From positions 11,995,594-12,059,593 of the forward strand of contig CM026431.1 in the NCBI GenBank assembly GCA_014871385.1: a stretch of 64,000 nucleotides of DNA. Reading direction: 5' to 3'. Under the pieces are notes generated by a model. The model was not told where the DNA came from. It saw only the letters and a program-made list of their open reading frames with translations, and ran no database searches. Positions 24,335 through 36,281 of this stretch are shown one piece after another (the first letter of the stretch is position 1; every line of letters begins with the position of its first letter). Made by a program: the position numbers and the translations under genes. The stretch is from Ceratodon purpureus. Lineage: Eukaryota > Streptophyta > Bryopsida > Pseudoditrichales > Ditrichaceae.

Positions 24335-27300
24335 ATGGCTCCCGAGTACAGGAGGAACCTCCAGATCACGGACGACGGCGTCACGGAGGTCCACGAAAGC
24401 GACAAGAAGTTGTTCACGGAACACTACACATGGGAAGAGTGGAAGAATTTGCTCCTGGAGTGTCATAGCGCGCCGGTGATGTTAGGACGTCGATTGTTCT
24501 GCTGCAAGCACAAATGCCGTGGCAAGAATGGGGAGCCCATGTGTGCTCAGAAGGCGCGTCTAAATACTCATAGATGGCACGGGTGCCCCCAAAATGTCGA
24601 CGCGAACGGTTTCGTCATCCCGGAGAAGATGTACCCGAACCTGCTTGAGAAGAACGTTACCATTGACAAGCTGCAAGCGGGTGTCTCGCCCCAGAAGTTG
24701 GTGAGGGACTACGTGAACGAGACACAGGCTATGTTGCGGCGAGGGGAGCCGGTCAAATTCCAACAAGGCGTCCCTGCGATTCGTGGTCCGAGTGATAGAT
24801 CGCCGAAGAAGCAGACGAAGAAACCCATGAAGGCCGAGAGAAAATCTGTCCCTGATAGGTTGGCTGTCAGGAGTTTGGAAATGGTGCTGAGCAGTTCAGA
24901 TTCCGAGGCAGAGGCAGACAGTGACTTCGTGGCCTCGGACTCGCCCGTGGTGGAGCGAAGACCGTTCATCGCCAATCCCGAGACGGCACCGACGCCTGCT
25001 GTTGTCCCTATCATCCTCTCACCGCCCCGGCGAGACACATCTGCAGGCGAAGAGGACGCCACGGGAGCTGTACCTGATACGTTCATCGTTCTTCCTCGGG
25101 CAGGACTCACTCCTCGACAGCGAGACAAGAAAGGACGAGACATTGAAGTGAAGGCTTCCAAGCCGGAGGAGGAACCCGAGGAGAGGGAGTTTTACTCTCG
25201 GAAAAACAAACGCAAGACCACCCCGGCACAGAGGGTCCCAGCGGCAAGGAGCGAGACAAACACGACGGCAGCGAAGCGACCGAAACCATCGGACGAGAAA
25301 CCGCCATCCCCAATCCGGGACGAGACAGCCGGGTACGCCTCGGATACGTCTCGGATACGTCCCGGGGACGGCTCTGAAATGGCCGTCTCCACTCCCACTG
25401 TCCACACAGAGGATACTGGAGCGGTGGCTATGGTGGTCGACGAGGCCCCGATGGAGGTTCCCCTGAGCCCAATGTCCGCCTTAATGCGAGACAAGGAGAA
25501 GGTTGTGGAGGAGGCTCAAGAGGCAGCGGAGTCCCTGTTTACAATAGATCCAATTCGCCAGCCCGAGACACGCTTGGGACACACGGGCCTCACCATCCTA
25601 ATGGATTATGGGCTTTTTGGGGAGGAGAGGGAGTTCCACACGTGGGACAGGGGAACTCTTCGGACCAGACTGGGGGAGTTCTTGAAGAAGGAGGGGCGCG
25701 AGACAATCATCTCGCTTACCTACTTCCGATTCCAGAAGTTGAATCGAAAGGTACGACATCTCCTCCCTGGAGTTCTCAACTTCATTATTTTATAATAACT
25801 TGTACTTGTCGTGAATATGTTGCGATATTTTAATTCATTTCCGTCTATCTTTCATACTTGTCTCGCACTTCAATCTGTGCCTCAAGGTTGCTAACGGGGG
25901 AGGACTGCCGTACTCTCTGAATTGCAGAATTCTCTATACTCCGAGAGAGATAGCGGTCTAGCGGCAGATCTTTCTGAAGTGTTGGACACCGGGGAAATGT
26001 CCGAGACAGAGATGGATCGTCTCGCGAACGCCTCCATGGACTACTACGTCAATGTCCACGACTGGAAGAAACACGAGGAGGCCGTAGATGCCCAGCGCCT
26101 TCATAACGCCAGACTGAAGGAGAAATTCATCGCGGACAGGGTTGCAGCGTGGGAGGAGTCCAAGGCTGGGGAGTTGGAGGAAGTGTCATGGGGTTGGAAT
26201 CCCCTGTACCACATATGCGCGAAGAACCCCGCTGTCTCGGAGAGGCTACCTCCCATGCCCTGGAAGCACAACGAAACGGAGGCGCGAGACGTGGTCAGGG
26301 CACTCGGTACGAGACGGACGCTGCCAGTCGGAGCAGGTCTGGAGGCAAAGATCATTCGCGTTTTCCTCCTCGTCCACAATATTCGGTACAGGTCAGTATT
26401 GTGTACTTGTTTATTTTTATTTTTTCCTCCTGAGGTACTTTATTCAATTCAACATAATTTAAAATAAAAACAAAACCGTCACGGGCCCCTCATATTTTCC
26501 TCGTGCTCTGGTATAACAGCTCAGCGGACCCACTGCAAGGAGCACTGGACAAGAGTGTCCAGGAGAAGTTGTCTTCGCCTGGAGCTCTAGACACAGCGAG
26601 GTGTCTCGTTCAGGCCGCTGGGAGTACACTGTTCGGTGCTGATCCAAACGCCGAGACGGAGACGTCGGACGCCATCACAGCAGCATGCATGTCCCTCCAC
26701 AGCGGTGTCTCGGATGACCTGCAGGCGTGGCTCCTTTCAGTCCAGGCTCGGGCACTGGAGGACTTTGCATCTTCCGAGACGGAATCCTTTATGACGGCGT
26801 GGCAGTTGACGGCGCCCGTCTCGGAAGAGGTATTCCCAGAGTGCTTGAAGATTTTGCGGCAAGCATTAACTCGACGGGAGGACCTAGATCTCCGTTGGAT
26901 CCCTCTCGCGGATGGTAAGTTCATATCCGACACAGAGGCCATGTTCTGATGTCTTGTAGTGAGAATGTCTCGGAAATAGTTCATGCGTTCCGAAGCTAAC
27001 GGCTTGGACCTTCTTTGCAGAGCCGGCCTGGGCCTCTGGTTTGCGCAGTGCGTTGTCAGTGCGCACTTTCTTGAATGGTGTCGCTCAAGACCGGTGGTCC
27101 GCTGCCGAGACGGCTGTTGACGGGGTTTCGCGAGACAGGTTGGTGTACGGGCACTTGAACGTCCATGGTCACGCGATACCTGTCGACGAACCTGCACAAG
27201 ACTCGGAAGGGACCGAGACAGCGAGCCCTTCATCCCCATTTCACAACGAAATGAATGAGGTTGTTGACATTGCCTCCGTGGATTCGCCTCGCCGGTACGA

Positions 27301-29100
27301 GAGTCCGCGAAAGGAGGCTGCCTCATTGGAGACAGTGGCAGCCGCGAAACCCACAGGTGAGTGTCCCGGAACATGGACCCAAGAATTGCGAGACGGGTTC
27401 AGTTCCCTGCCATTGGGCGATGGCATTCCCTCTGCATCCCAGATGGACTGTTTCGGATTCTCGCAATTACTTTCTTGCACACCAACTCATCATACAGTGT
27501 CCAGAGGGACATTAATTAACGGGGGTTGCAATATTGTGTCTTTACTAGACGCAGTGGCGGCGTCCGAGACAGTGGTCCAGGAGGACAAGGAGCCGGAGTC
27601 AGACGAGGGACAGTCCTCTGGAATTGGGTCACGAGAGGAAGGACTCAAGATTTGGGACCTCGACTTTGGCGCACCAATACCGCCGAGTAAATTGAAACCG
27701 GGGAGCCACTGGATTTTTAAATTCATGGACCCTGCCACGCCTGTTCCGAACACATTGGAGCCCCCGAAGGATTTCAAGACGGAGCTTGTCTCGGAGGGAG
27801 TACAGATGGATTGGAAGGCAGTGCTTGGGGTATTGATGATTCCATTCCACGTTGGCTGCTTCAAGTAAGTTCTTAAGTTCGTGAATGGCATGTTTTATTA
27901 CTCATGGTATGTTTAGGCTCGTTGTGTCCATGTTTTTTATTCTTGAAAATGTTTCGCGGTGTCCCGATATCATGTTCCTATAGCGCTGTCCAGGTTCTAC
28001 CCTGTCTCGGATCTAACATTATCACTGTCTCCTATTTCAGGCAAGGGCATGTGGCCGAGACGGAGTACGGGGATTACATCATCTACTTTGGTAACGACCC
28101 CCGGATTGCCGTGAAGATCCCTGTCCTGGTCCAAGAGTGGGAGTGCGTACTCAGACCACAGGCGTGCATGATTGGGCCATTCGTGGACCTCCTCCTGCGG
28201 CACTTGGTTCTGAGATCGCCGGACCACGTCGCGAGACAGTATGTGGTGGCAGAATCCAACGTCAATACTGTCTTGGATGCGCACATCCTGGAGTGCAACG
28301 GGGACTGGGAATGGCTGGGGAGTTTCGGAATCCGGTGGCTCTCAGGTTGCAATGGCCGGGAGAACACGTTGGTGATCCCTTATTGCGATAAGGATCACTG
28401 GACCCTGTTTGTTGTGGAGGTTGACACGACATATCACCTTGGATCCCTCCTCCACATACACGACACGGAGGCTCGAGACAACTTCGTGACGTTGGTGCAC
28501 ATCGCGTGGGCGAGCTCCAGGGGAATTGTTCCGGGATCGCAGGACTGGTGGAAGGTAGTGTCTCGCGGATGTGTCTCGCTCAAGGCTCCGAACCAGAAGG
28601 AGTCATGGGAGTGCGGATACGCGATGAGTTTCCAGTTCTGGCAGTACATGGTCACTCGTGGATATGGTTGTCGTTTCCCGAAGCCTGCGGAGAAAATGAA
28701 GAAGAAGCGGTGGTTGAAATGGACTGGGCAGCAAATGCAGTTGTGGTTCTTGGAGCAGCTGTACATCGAGACAGCCCGTGCGGACGACAGATTACCAAGA
28801 CCGAGGATCTGCGGGACTGGACTGAATGACTTGCCTAACCTGATGGAGGGGGATATCGTTGTCCCGGACTACGTCACAGTAAAAGGCGGGGTCCAAGTGT
28901 TCGGTATTTCGGCAGCGATGTCTCGGACCGGGTACAAGGTGGATGCGTTCTACATCCGTGAACCACGAGCACCAGGTTCTGAGGAGGAAGAAGACACAAA
29001 GGCGAGGCTCGGAAGCGCCACCAAGTCCAGGAAGTCTAAGCGTGAGAAATTCGAGAAGATGGTGCACTCTCCTTCAGGCTCGGCGAGACGACGGCTGTAG
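24335..29100 (+). CDS. Transposon-borne Ulp1-like (C48) cysteine protease
   Basis: Five exons fit exactly in frame: 24335-25750, 25928-26391, 26520-26914, 27021-27864, 28041-29100, giving 1,392 residues. The N-terminus has a C/H cluster (FCCKHKC ... MCAQKA ... HRWHGC, about residues 50-85) that could be a BED-like zinc finger. A long charged, probably disordered middle follows. The C-terminal 350 residues form the Ulp1/SENP peptidase: KDHWTLFVVEV supplies the histidine (about residue 1158), LLHIHDTE the aspartate, and NQKESWECGYAM the oxyanion glutamine and catalytic cysteine (about 1235). All four positions are present. Ulp1 enzymes remove SUMO; in MULEs the role is unknown, perhaps releasing the transposase or chromatin from SUMO-linked silencing. 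The exons are full of the CGAGACA motif. The gene is convergent with the transposase. Confidence 0.85.
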
Positions 29101-29555
29101 ACTGCGTTTTTTTTTTGGGGCGAGACAGGCAGGAGACTTGTACAGGACTGCTCAGTACATAGTACCAGTTTTGGGGATGGGAGGGAGACGTACAGTAGTA
29201 GAGATGTAGTGCATAGTTGAAGGACAGAATGACAGTGTATAGACGAATGGTATAGTCCGAGACAGTCCAAGGAAGGGAAGTGACTGTCTCGCCTCTCGTT
29301 TGTAGTGGACTCCCTGTGACTAGTTGAGTGCTCAGTGTCTCGTATGTGGGATGCTTGGCTCCCAGGGGTCGGAGAGGAAAGAAAACATTTTTTTGTACAA
29401 AATTTTCCACGGGAAACCGTGTGACGTATAATTAGAAAACGGAAGATTCTTTTACATCCGATACTTGTCTACATTGAGCATAAAAGAGTATCGATAATTC
29501 CTAGGCTACAATCCGAGACAGAAATTCAATAAATTCGCTACAACACAATCTAGAG

Positions 29556-29942
29556 CTACAGTTTACCGAATGCTGATGGTCCTAACATCCTCCTTGACCT
29601 AGTGGGGTTCCAAGGGGTGAGACACATGCCTACGTACGTAAGGGACTCGTAGTCCACCCCGTCTCGCCTCGAGACAGTTCGTGTTCGGGACTGCCCGCCA
29701 AGGTATTGTCTCGGTATACGGTACACGTCCACTGGATTCCGTTTCGCAGAGCTCATTCTCCGAGACGATAACGCTATATCATATGATGCCTCCAAGAACA
29801 ATTGCTCCAGTACGTCTAAAGCGTCGGCCTCCAATTCCTGGAGATCACAGCAGCCTGTGGCACCCGAGACAGGCCCCTCCGGATGAACTCCCGGGACGGT
29901 GTCCTCCCCCCCATTGAAGAAGTTAACGTTCATGGACTCCAT
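29556..29942 (-). CDS. Small third gene of the MULE, unknown function
   Basis: A frame of 128 residues from ATG 29942 (MESMNVNFFNGGED) to the stop at 29556. It lies between the ends of the two large genes, on the transposase strand. The middle ELEADALDVLEQLFLE could be helical; the C-terminal half is basic (SRRMSSAKRN, TRTVSRRDG). Another minus-strand open segment, 30317-30132 (MAEMNTRHAAMETRIL ... GRVGRPP), could be an upstream exon, though its donor is weak. No family recognised. By position it is the only candidate in this element for an accessory DNA-binding or anti-silencing protein. Confidence 0.4.
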   Translation of the reverse strand: MESMNVNFFNGGEDTVPGVHPEGPVSGATGCCDLQELEADALDVLEQLFLEASYDIALSSRRMSSAKRNPVDVYRIPRQYLGGQSRTRTVSRRDGVDYESLTYVGMCLTPWNPTRSRRMLGPSAFGKL

Positions 29943-30335
29943 TCTGCGAACCCAATTGAACGCCAAACGGGAACTACGGAAACTGGTACCCCGTGATTAT
30001 GAATCCCACTCAACACTTGCAGAAATAAAAAGACAGTACGAGTCGTGGCGGGTGTACTTATAGGTAGAGTTCCCGCTGTCTCGATCCGAGACACATCGAA
30101 TATAGAAATCCGAGACAGGGACGTGGGGTCACTCCTGCGTGGATCTGGGCGGACGTCCGACGCGTCCCCCGTCGAGGAAATCCCTATTCCGTTTCAGCGA
30201 GTTGGGCTTGTTCGGGTCATTCCTCTCAAATCTTGGGGCGTCTCGCTCCGTTGGATGAAGGAGACCGGCTAGAATCCTCGTTTCCATGGCAGCGTGTCTC
30301 GTATTCATCTCTGCCAATTCCGCCGCCAGGTGCTT

Positions 30336-33201
30336 CTAAATGACGTAGTGTCTCGCAGCTCGTTCCGTGATTTCTCTTCCCGTCTGGTCTATGATGCGCT
30401 TCATTCTTGCCACCTCGTCTTCTTGACTCGGTGGAGGGTCGAGCGTGGGCACCTCCTGTGTCTCGCTGTTGGCATTCCAGTCTTCGGGGACATCCTGCGA
30501 CGGTCCGGTTTCAGTCTCGCTTGGAATTCCCGGTCCCGGGGGATTTAGGAGAGCCGAGACACCGCCTAGCTTGGTACCGTACAGTGTCCCGCAGACCTTC
30601 ACAATCGTCCCGTCGGCAAGGTCAGGCCTCATTAGACGAAGAACCTTCAGCTGATGTTTGCAAAGATTTCCTTTCTGGGCCCATACACATTCGCAAACAG
30701 CCCACTCGGTATCGGGATTGTACACGGCGTATCTAATGTGGGCTCGCTTGGACGACGTGACTATGGCGGGGTCACCGGGTCGAGACGGCAGCGAGACAGA
30801 GGAGTCCGGGATCTTGTTCGCCGATATAATGGAGTTTCTAACGATCTGCTCTGCCTTCTTGTTTGTTATGAAGCCATTCTCCTTCATGTATTGGTTGTAG
30901 TCGTATTTCGTTACGACGTCGTTTGTGAGCTCGTGAATGAGCCAATCGAGACGCCTTCCATCCAACCGACTCTTCTCGGCCTTCAGAGTGGCCTTTGTGT
31001 GTCCATGATATGACTCAATTCCTGCGTTCGTGTCTTGACCAGCATGTGGTATGTGCCTGTTCCCTGTCACCCACATTTCGGGCTTTATCATCCAGTACTT
31101 TTCAATGTACGCCCAGAAAGCAGCAGCGCCGGACACTAATGTCTTCAGTCTCGCGAACCTAGCCTTCACGTAGTCCAAGACAGACAACCTCGAATCGGGG
31201 GACTCCTCGATGTACATGAGCGCTCCCATTTCCCGCAGCGCCCACGCTCTGGTGATTATTCCTTTAATTTTGGCACAGGCGTTCTTTTGCCAGGCCCGCC
31301 TCACATGCCAGAGGCATAGGAATACTTTAATCTTGGGCCATACCAACCTATGAAACGCACGAGACATATCAGGGGTACAGAAGTGGAGGTGCAGTATGCG
31401 TGATGAGGAATCACGAGACAGTGTGCGGAACGGTATGTCACGAGACAGCTTGCGAGTCGGCAAATCACGAGACAGTACGCAGACAGAGATATCAGAATAC
31501 GTACATTATGGCGTTAATCTCAGCTAATGCATCATCGACAATGAATGCACTCGGTAGCCACTCTGGCATCTTCGAAACTAGCTTCTGCTTGATTGCGGTG
31601 AGCCAGGGAGTGATGTCTTTCTCTTTTGCGGATTGCGCGATAATGAAAGCAACAGGGACTCCATTCCGCCACTTGTCGAACACCATCAGAGTGTACAGGG
31701 GATACTGCAAGAGCGAGACAGATGTGAATGTCTCGAAAAACGAAATGAGTACTGAACGAGACAAAGTCGAAATATATGGGCCTCACCTTCCAGTGATTTG
31801 TTCCGAACGTAGCGTCCATCGAGACAATACTTTCGTGGCCGTGCTGTAGCATCATCTTGAACTGGAACTCGTTTTGGATGCCGATGACAAACGGCAAATT
31901 CGCAGACGTGAGAGTTCCCGAGACAGTGCCTTTCTTAACGAGACGGTAGAAAAAAACATCGTCCGGGTTAGCCTCCACCCACATCTTCACGGATTCGGCG
32001 TCGTTGTCGTCTCTCTGATACTCTGTTTTCCTCAATTCCTTGGCGATGTTTCGGACATCCCACTCCCGTAGAAAGTGACATCGTTCAGGCGGAACACCCT
32101 CGGCTACGAGACGCATCACCTCGGCACGGTGGGTAGAAAGAATCTTGTTACTGGAAACGCCAGACCGGAGGCTCGACAGTACCCAATTCCGGAGCTCCGT
32201 CGGGATTTGTTTTTCGAAACGACCACGCTCGCCGGGTAGGACGGCGCCGTGGACCACTAGCGATGCAGGATTTTCGTGTCTCGGGTTATAATATACAATC
32301 TCGACCACGTCTCGGAGATAGTAGAGCTGCTTCACCTGGAATCTGCACACGCATCCTCTCTTGATGCTCATTCCAGTCGCAGCAGCGCCAATTCTGGGCC
32401 TCCCCTTCCCACGCCCGTTGGGAATCAACTTGCCCTTGACGTTGTATTTCGGTTTCTTCGTCTCCATCTCGGGAGTAATTGTGAGGACCTTGTCGGACAA
32501 GTCCTTCGGCCCGTACTGGCACTCGTACCTGTGCCGAAAATACAATACTAAGTTAGCAAGCCGTTATCGACTGTCTCGGAACCCGTTTCGCGAATGCTGT
32601 CTCGTTATCGAAGAACATCGAGACACGGACATCACGTATAAACAAATAGAGGAACATACAAAACATTACCCAGAAGTATTCGGTTTCGGAAATGAACTAA
32701 CCAGAAAGTATGAAGGCCAGTATTGTGTCTCGGCTCGTGACCAGGCGGCTTCCCCTTGGGTCGTTTCAAGAATCTTGTCTGGACATCGGACCTTCGTTTG
32801 CTTTCGCCTTCGACGAAGTCCTCCACTCTTTCCCACGGAATGTAAGCAACATGATACCTTTTCTCCGAGACATCACCCTCGGAGCGCCCGATTCCAAGCC
32901 CGGACTCCGGGACGTTCCGTCTACAGTATTCGACAACATCAGGATACGAATTCGGTTGGCGGAAGTCCCACTTGATGTCTTTGAACGTGAAGGGACCGCG
33001 AGGTGGGAACTGTACCGCGTCTCGGTATCCCTGCAGAATGTGACCGTTCTTCTGCATGTAGATTGTCTCCCACGGTCCAATCCAGGAGGTGTCTACCTCC
33101 ACCTTCACCTCGACAGAATGGGAAGCCACGGTCGCTCCATTGTCTCGCGGAATATCGTCCTTCAGGATTCGTCTCGCGGCGTCCTCTTGCAGGGTCTCCA
33201 T
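30336..33201 (-). CDS. MULE transposase (DDE + SWIM)
   Basis: Four exons fit in frame: 33201-32702, 32528-31787, 31704-31505, 31347-30336, giving 817 residues. The start is ATG 33201 because a stop lies upstream in frame. An N-terminal cysteine/histidine zone (YECQYG, GCVCRFQV, PRHENP) resembles FLYWCH/WRKY-like zinc modules. The catalytic triad is visible: SMDATFGTNHWK (first D, end of exon 2), AFIVDDALAEI (second D, exon 3) and DTNAGIESYHG (E, exon 4). FLCLWHVRRAW is the conserved C/H motif between D and E. A SWIM finger, VCECVWAQKGNLCKHQLK, follows. All expected residues are present, so activity is plausible. It acts in the nucleus on the 317-bp ends. Intron 3 carries a 27-bp array of the CGAGACA motif. 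Confidence 0.9.
31411..31480. repeat. 27-bp tandem array of the CGAGACA motif in a transposase intron
   Basis: TCACGAGACAG starts at 31411, 31438 and 31465, exactly 27 bp apart. The 11-bp block is constant; the 16-bp spacers are only loosely similar (GTATG / GTCGGCAAA). Confidence 0.9.
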
Positions 33202-33593
33202 CCCGACCGCACCTCGGGGAGTATCACGCGTCACGCATCACAACAGATTGCGCTTGTCCCGCAAACAGGTGCGGTACAAGCCGATGCCACTCCTGAAGAC
33301 ACCTTCGGTCTCGCGTTCACGGGTTCGGCATCGAAACGGCCAAAAAAACGAGCGGTATCGGACGATGCATCGCGGGAACATGCAAGACACAGGGAGGGCA
33401 CCGAAACGGGTCCGCCGTAGACAGACACTGATGCCACTCGTCTGGGCCTGGCGAGACGGCGGGTAACCCTAGAATTTGAAATCGATGGAGCACTTAGAGA
33501 CAACAAACTCCCGCCTGGGAATCGCGAGCGGGAAACCGAGACGAGACTTATTCCACGTCTCAGGCCTACGAGAGGGAAGCCCCGGAAAGGTAG

Positions 33594-33910
33594 GAAAATC
33601 TCCATGCATGCCCATGGGCCATGGTGCCATGAGGCTGTCTCGCGAGACAGCCCATGCATGGGGTGTCTCGTCTTTCTGGGTTCCGAGACGAGACAGGGTG
33701 GAGGATGCGGACGTGGCAGGGAGGGTTTCGAGACGGGGTCCGACGTGGCATCCCGAGCCCGGGCACGGCTCGCGAGAGGGGGGGAGCGACGGAAAGAATT
33801 CTGGAGCGAAAGAAGGGTCTCGCGCCGTGGGCCCTGTCTCGCGGGACCGCCGCGGAAGGGAACAGAAATAGCGAATGTCATTAAGACGTGGGCGAGGATT
33901 ATAGTCAGGG
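33594..33910 (-). repeat. Right 317-bp terminal inverted repeat of the MULE
   Basis: Mirror of the left repeat, ending GGATTATAGTCAGGG directly before the second GCCCGATTA target copy. Equal length on both sides argues that no indel has occurred since insertion. Confidence 0.95.
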
Positions 33911-34065
33911 GCCCGATTAGGCCCTGAACACTGAACCTAGCTTGACAATATTGAGACCCTGGGCTTTTCGCACAGGTACCTGGAATCAGTATGAAGCGCA
34001 TCGAAACTGTAAATTAAGTATATTTTGTTGAGGTTGCACCAACTGACTATGTGAAGGTAAGTGTA

Positions 34066-35030
34066 CAGTACCCACCAATAAGTTTACGTTCACAACACAC
34101 ATAAGAGAACATCTCTCAATTTTCAATGAATCACCATGTTCTCAAAAATGATCCAAATTGCCAACTGCAAAATGTATTGGAAAGAAAACGGAGTCCTTTA
34201 TACCATTGTGTCAAATATTTCCCATAAAAATGAAAAATATGTGCTATTATACCATTTTCCTTACGTAGTATCTACTATTCACCCTTAGCTCTTATTAGGG
34301 GCTTTCTACATTGAGGTATGCCAGAAAAGAGAACTTCAACCATCTTCATAGAAAGCTCTTCCAATTCTTTTTGTATAAATGCAACTTATTTTAGAAAAAA
34401 ATATGAATTATGCTTACCAAGAAACTTAATTTTAGACTTTCATACTCTAACTAAAGTGTCACCATAAACAAGTGTAACTTCAAATGATCATATCTCTCAC
34501 CTCAAATGACCAAATTTCATGAAACTAACACCAAGTTGTCTAAAATGTAGTAAATTTCATCAAAACCATCTCTTATGTGCTGATCCAAGCCACATGTGTA
34601 AGGAAATTTCATTAGCAATCATTGCACTCAAAAAAAGGTGTATGTTATTTTTTCACAAAAGACCACGTCAACGCTTATCACGCCAACTCCATTCAATATT
34701 TGTCAGTGTGAGTCACATCTATACAAAGGGCATCAAAAGAGGTCTCTCAAGAGATAATAAGATTTTTTTTCTCAATATATCTCACCATATGAAGGCCTTC
34801 ATACCAACGAAAGGTAGATACTAAAAATATGTTAAAACATGCTAAAGTTATTAGATAATTTTCCACTCTTCTTGGAATATTTTCATATATTGATAAAGAA
34901 GACTCTACTATCTTCCTTATGTAATTTGTACTTTATAATTTAAATTAGTTTTGAGGGCATGGTGGCCAATTGAAAATTGGAAGTATGTTATCTCTTACTG
35001 CTATGAACGTAAACTTGTTCGTGGGTACTG
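34066..35030. mobile_element. TA-flanked miniature element (Tc1/mariner-like ends), 965 bp
   Basis: The left end TA|CAGTACCCACCAATAAG continues into TTTACGTTCAC. The right end is the imperfect mirror, GAACGTAAACTTGTTCGTGG then GTACTG|TA. The repeats are about 30 bp with a few mismatches, flanked by TA on both sides, as in the Tc1/mariner/IS630 superfamily. The interior is AT-rich and has no transposase, so it is non-autonomous. It lies 155 bp from the MULE's right end. Confidence 0.75.
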
Positions 35031-35032
35031 TA

Positions 35033-36281
35033 CAGTTCAGATTGAAAGAGCGAATATATTGCTCTGGGTAGAGACTGATGTTATCTTCTTTCTTTCAAAT
35101 AAGAATTGAAAAATCCAAAGTTTCGTCTCCTAATCTTCCTTGGCATATAAATTTTCAGTTCTGCTTTTCCCTTCTGCTTCAAGCATGCTCAGTATTTCAA
35201 AAAAAGGGGACCCTATCTGCAGGATCATGACCCTATCCAACACATCTCAGTAATATGAAACACCATACCATAATATAAATAGGCCTCCACTACTATCTTC
35301 GTCCATGTTCACCATTGCAGGCAGATTCTTTTGCGTCTGTTGTCTCGTCGAGCCTTTTTCCCTCCACTTACACCAAAAAAATTCAAAACCAGGGCCTCAG
35401 ATTGCATCAAATGTCTGTACGCAAGGTGCAGACAATTGGTCGGTATGGCATACAGTATCGCCGGACGGAACAACGAACGATATTGCAGGAACTAGATGGC
35501 CCTTGTCTTCTTCCGCACTCAGTTTCACACGGCACCTTCATTAGTGCAGAAGAGCAGAGGTACGGACTTTCTGAGAAAATATCATCTGTAACGACAACTC
35601 TAGCCTTTCAAGTCCACCACAACAAGCTTTACCAACTCTAAATAGCTCAAGAACATTATTCACAGAAGTGATGATTCATTAGTTCACCTCAGGAACCGAT
35701 TAAGGGCATGCTGCTTCTCGAGCTTTCCTTGCCGACACCAAAGCGAAGTTGTCACCACAGAAATATGACCTGCTCTTGGAAGCTAGAATCCAGCAATTTC
35801 CACGACGATGGCTGAAACCTGAAAGTGAGGGGCATCCGTCAGTTATGACATCGGGTTGTAAGAGTTCTGCGTAGTTTCAGCTTCTAGTTTCTAAGGCCAC
35901 TTGACGAATAGTTGTCACCCTTTGTACGCTTCTTAATGTGAGAAAGTGCCATGGATGGGCCAAGGATACTCCTTTGTGTCGACACGGTTTGATGCGTTCC
36001 GAGAATCAGACGTCCTAATCCTGTCATATTTTCTGCGACCTCTAAATTTCTATGACCACTTGTACAGTTAACAGGCTGGTGTTCAGGAGTATGCAAAGCA
36101 ATTGAGTTATCCTGAAGACAGGAGGGCTACAGATTAAAACTCATGTTCATGAAAGCAACCAACAACTGAATGCAGTAGAAACCTTGTTATAGAAAAGCCG
36201 AAATAATACACAACTCAACAGACTAAACCGCTAAAATAAATCCCTGTATCTAGTAAAGAATAATGTCAACTTACAACGCTT
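35033..36281. other. Gene-free interval downstream of HCF106
   Basis: A clear TATA-like text (AATATAAATAGG, near 35272) precedes short open frames at 35305-35641, but no protein family is convincing and splice structure is absent. The rest would be 3' flank of the minus-strand HCF106 gene. Confidence 0.5.

Larger units (their letters stand above)
22811..33910. repeat. Element-wide dispersed motif CGAGACA / TGTCTCG
   Basis: The core CGAGAC occurs on one strand or the other more than 100 times by hand count in 11.1 kb; about 5 would be expected at random. Copies lie in the terminal repeats, 5' leader, introns, intergenic DNA and exons of all genes, in both orientations and in several reading frames. 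Most are followed by A or G (CGAGACA, CGAGACGG). Outside the element it is rare (for example near 37037, 40490, 40562 and 61266). Confidence 0.93.
22802..33919. mobile_element. Intact-looking 11.1-kb Mutator-like element with Ulp1 gene (Kaonashi-like)
   Basis: The element itself is 22811-33910 (11,100 bp); the stated span adds its target duplication GCCCGATTA, 9 bp, perfect on both sides (22802-22810 and 33911-33919). Ends read CCCTGACTATAATCC inward. The 9-bp duplication, long inverted repeats and DDE/SWIM transposase identify a MULE. The Ulp1-type protease gene places it near the Ulp1-bearing MULEs known in plants as Kaonashi. It holds three genes: Ulp1 gene on plus, transposase and a small gene on minus. 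The repeats appear identical and the main genes have no obvious break, so insertion looks recent and the copy may be autonomous. Confidence 0.93.

Noticed and set aside
35305-35641. Short frame with VRKVQTIGRYGIQY, slightly like the start of ribosomal protein eL43
   Set aside because: The likeness covers only about a dozen residues, and the zinc-ribbon cysteines that should follow are absent.
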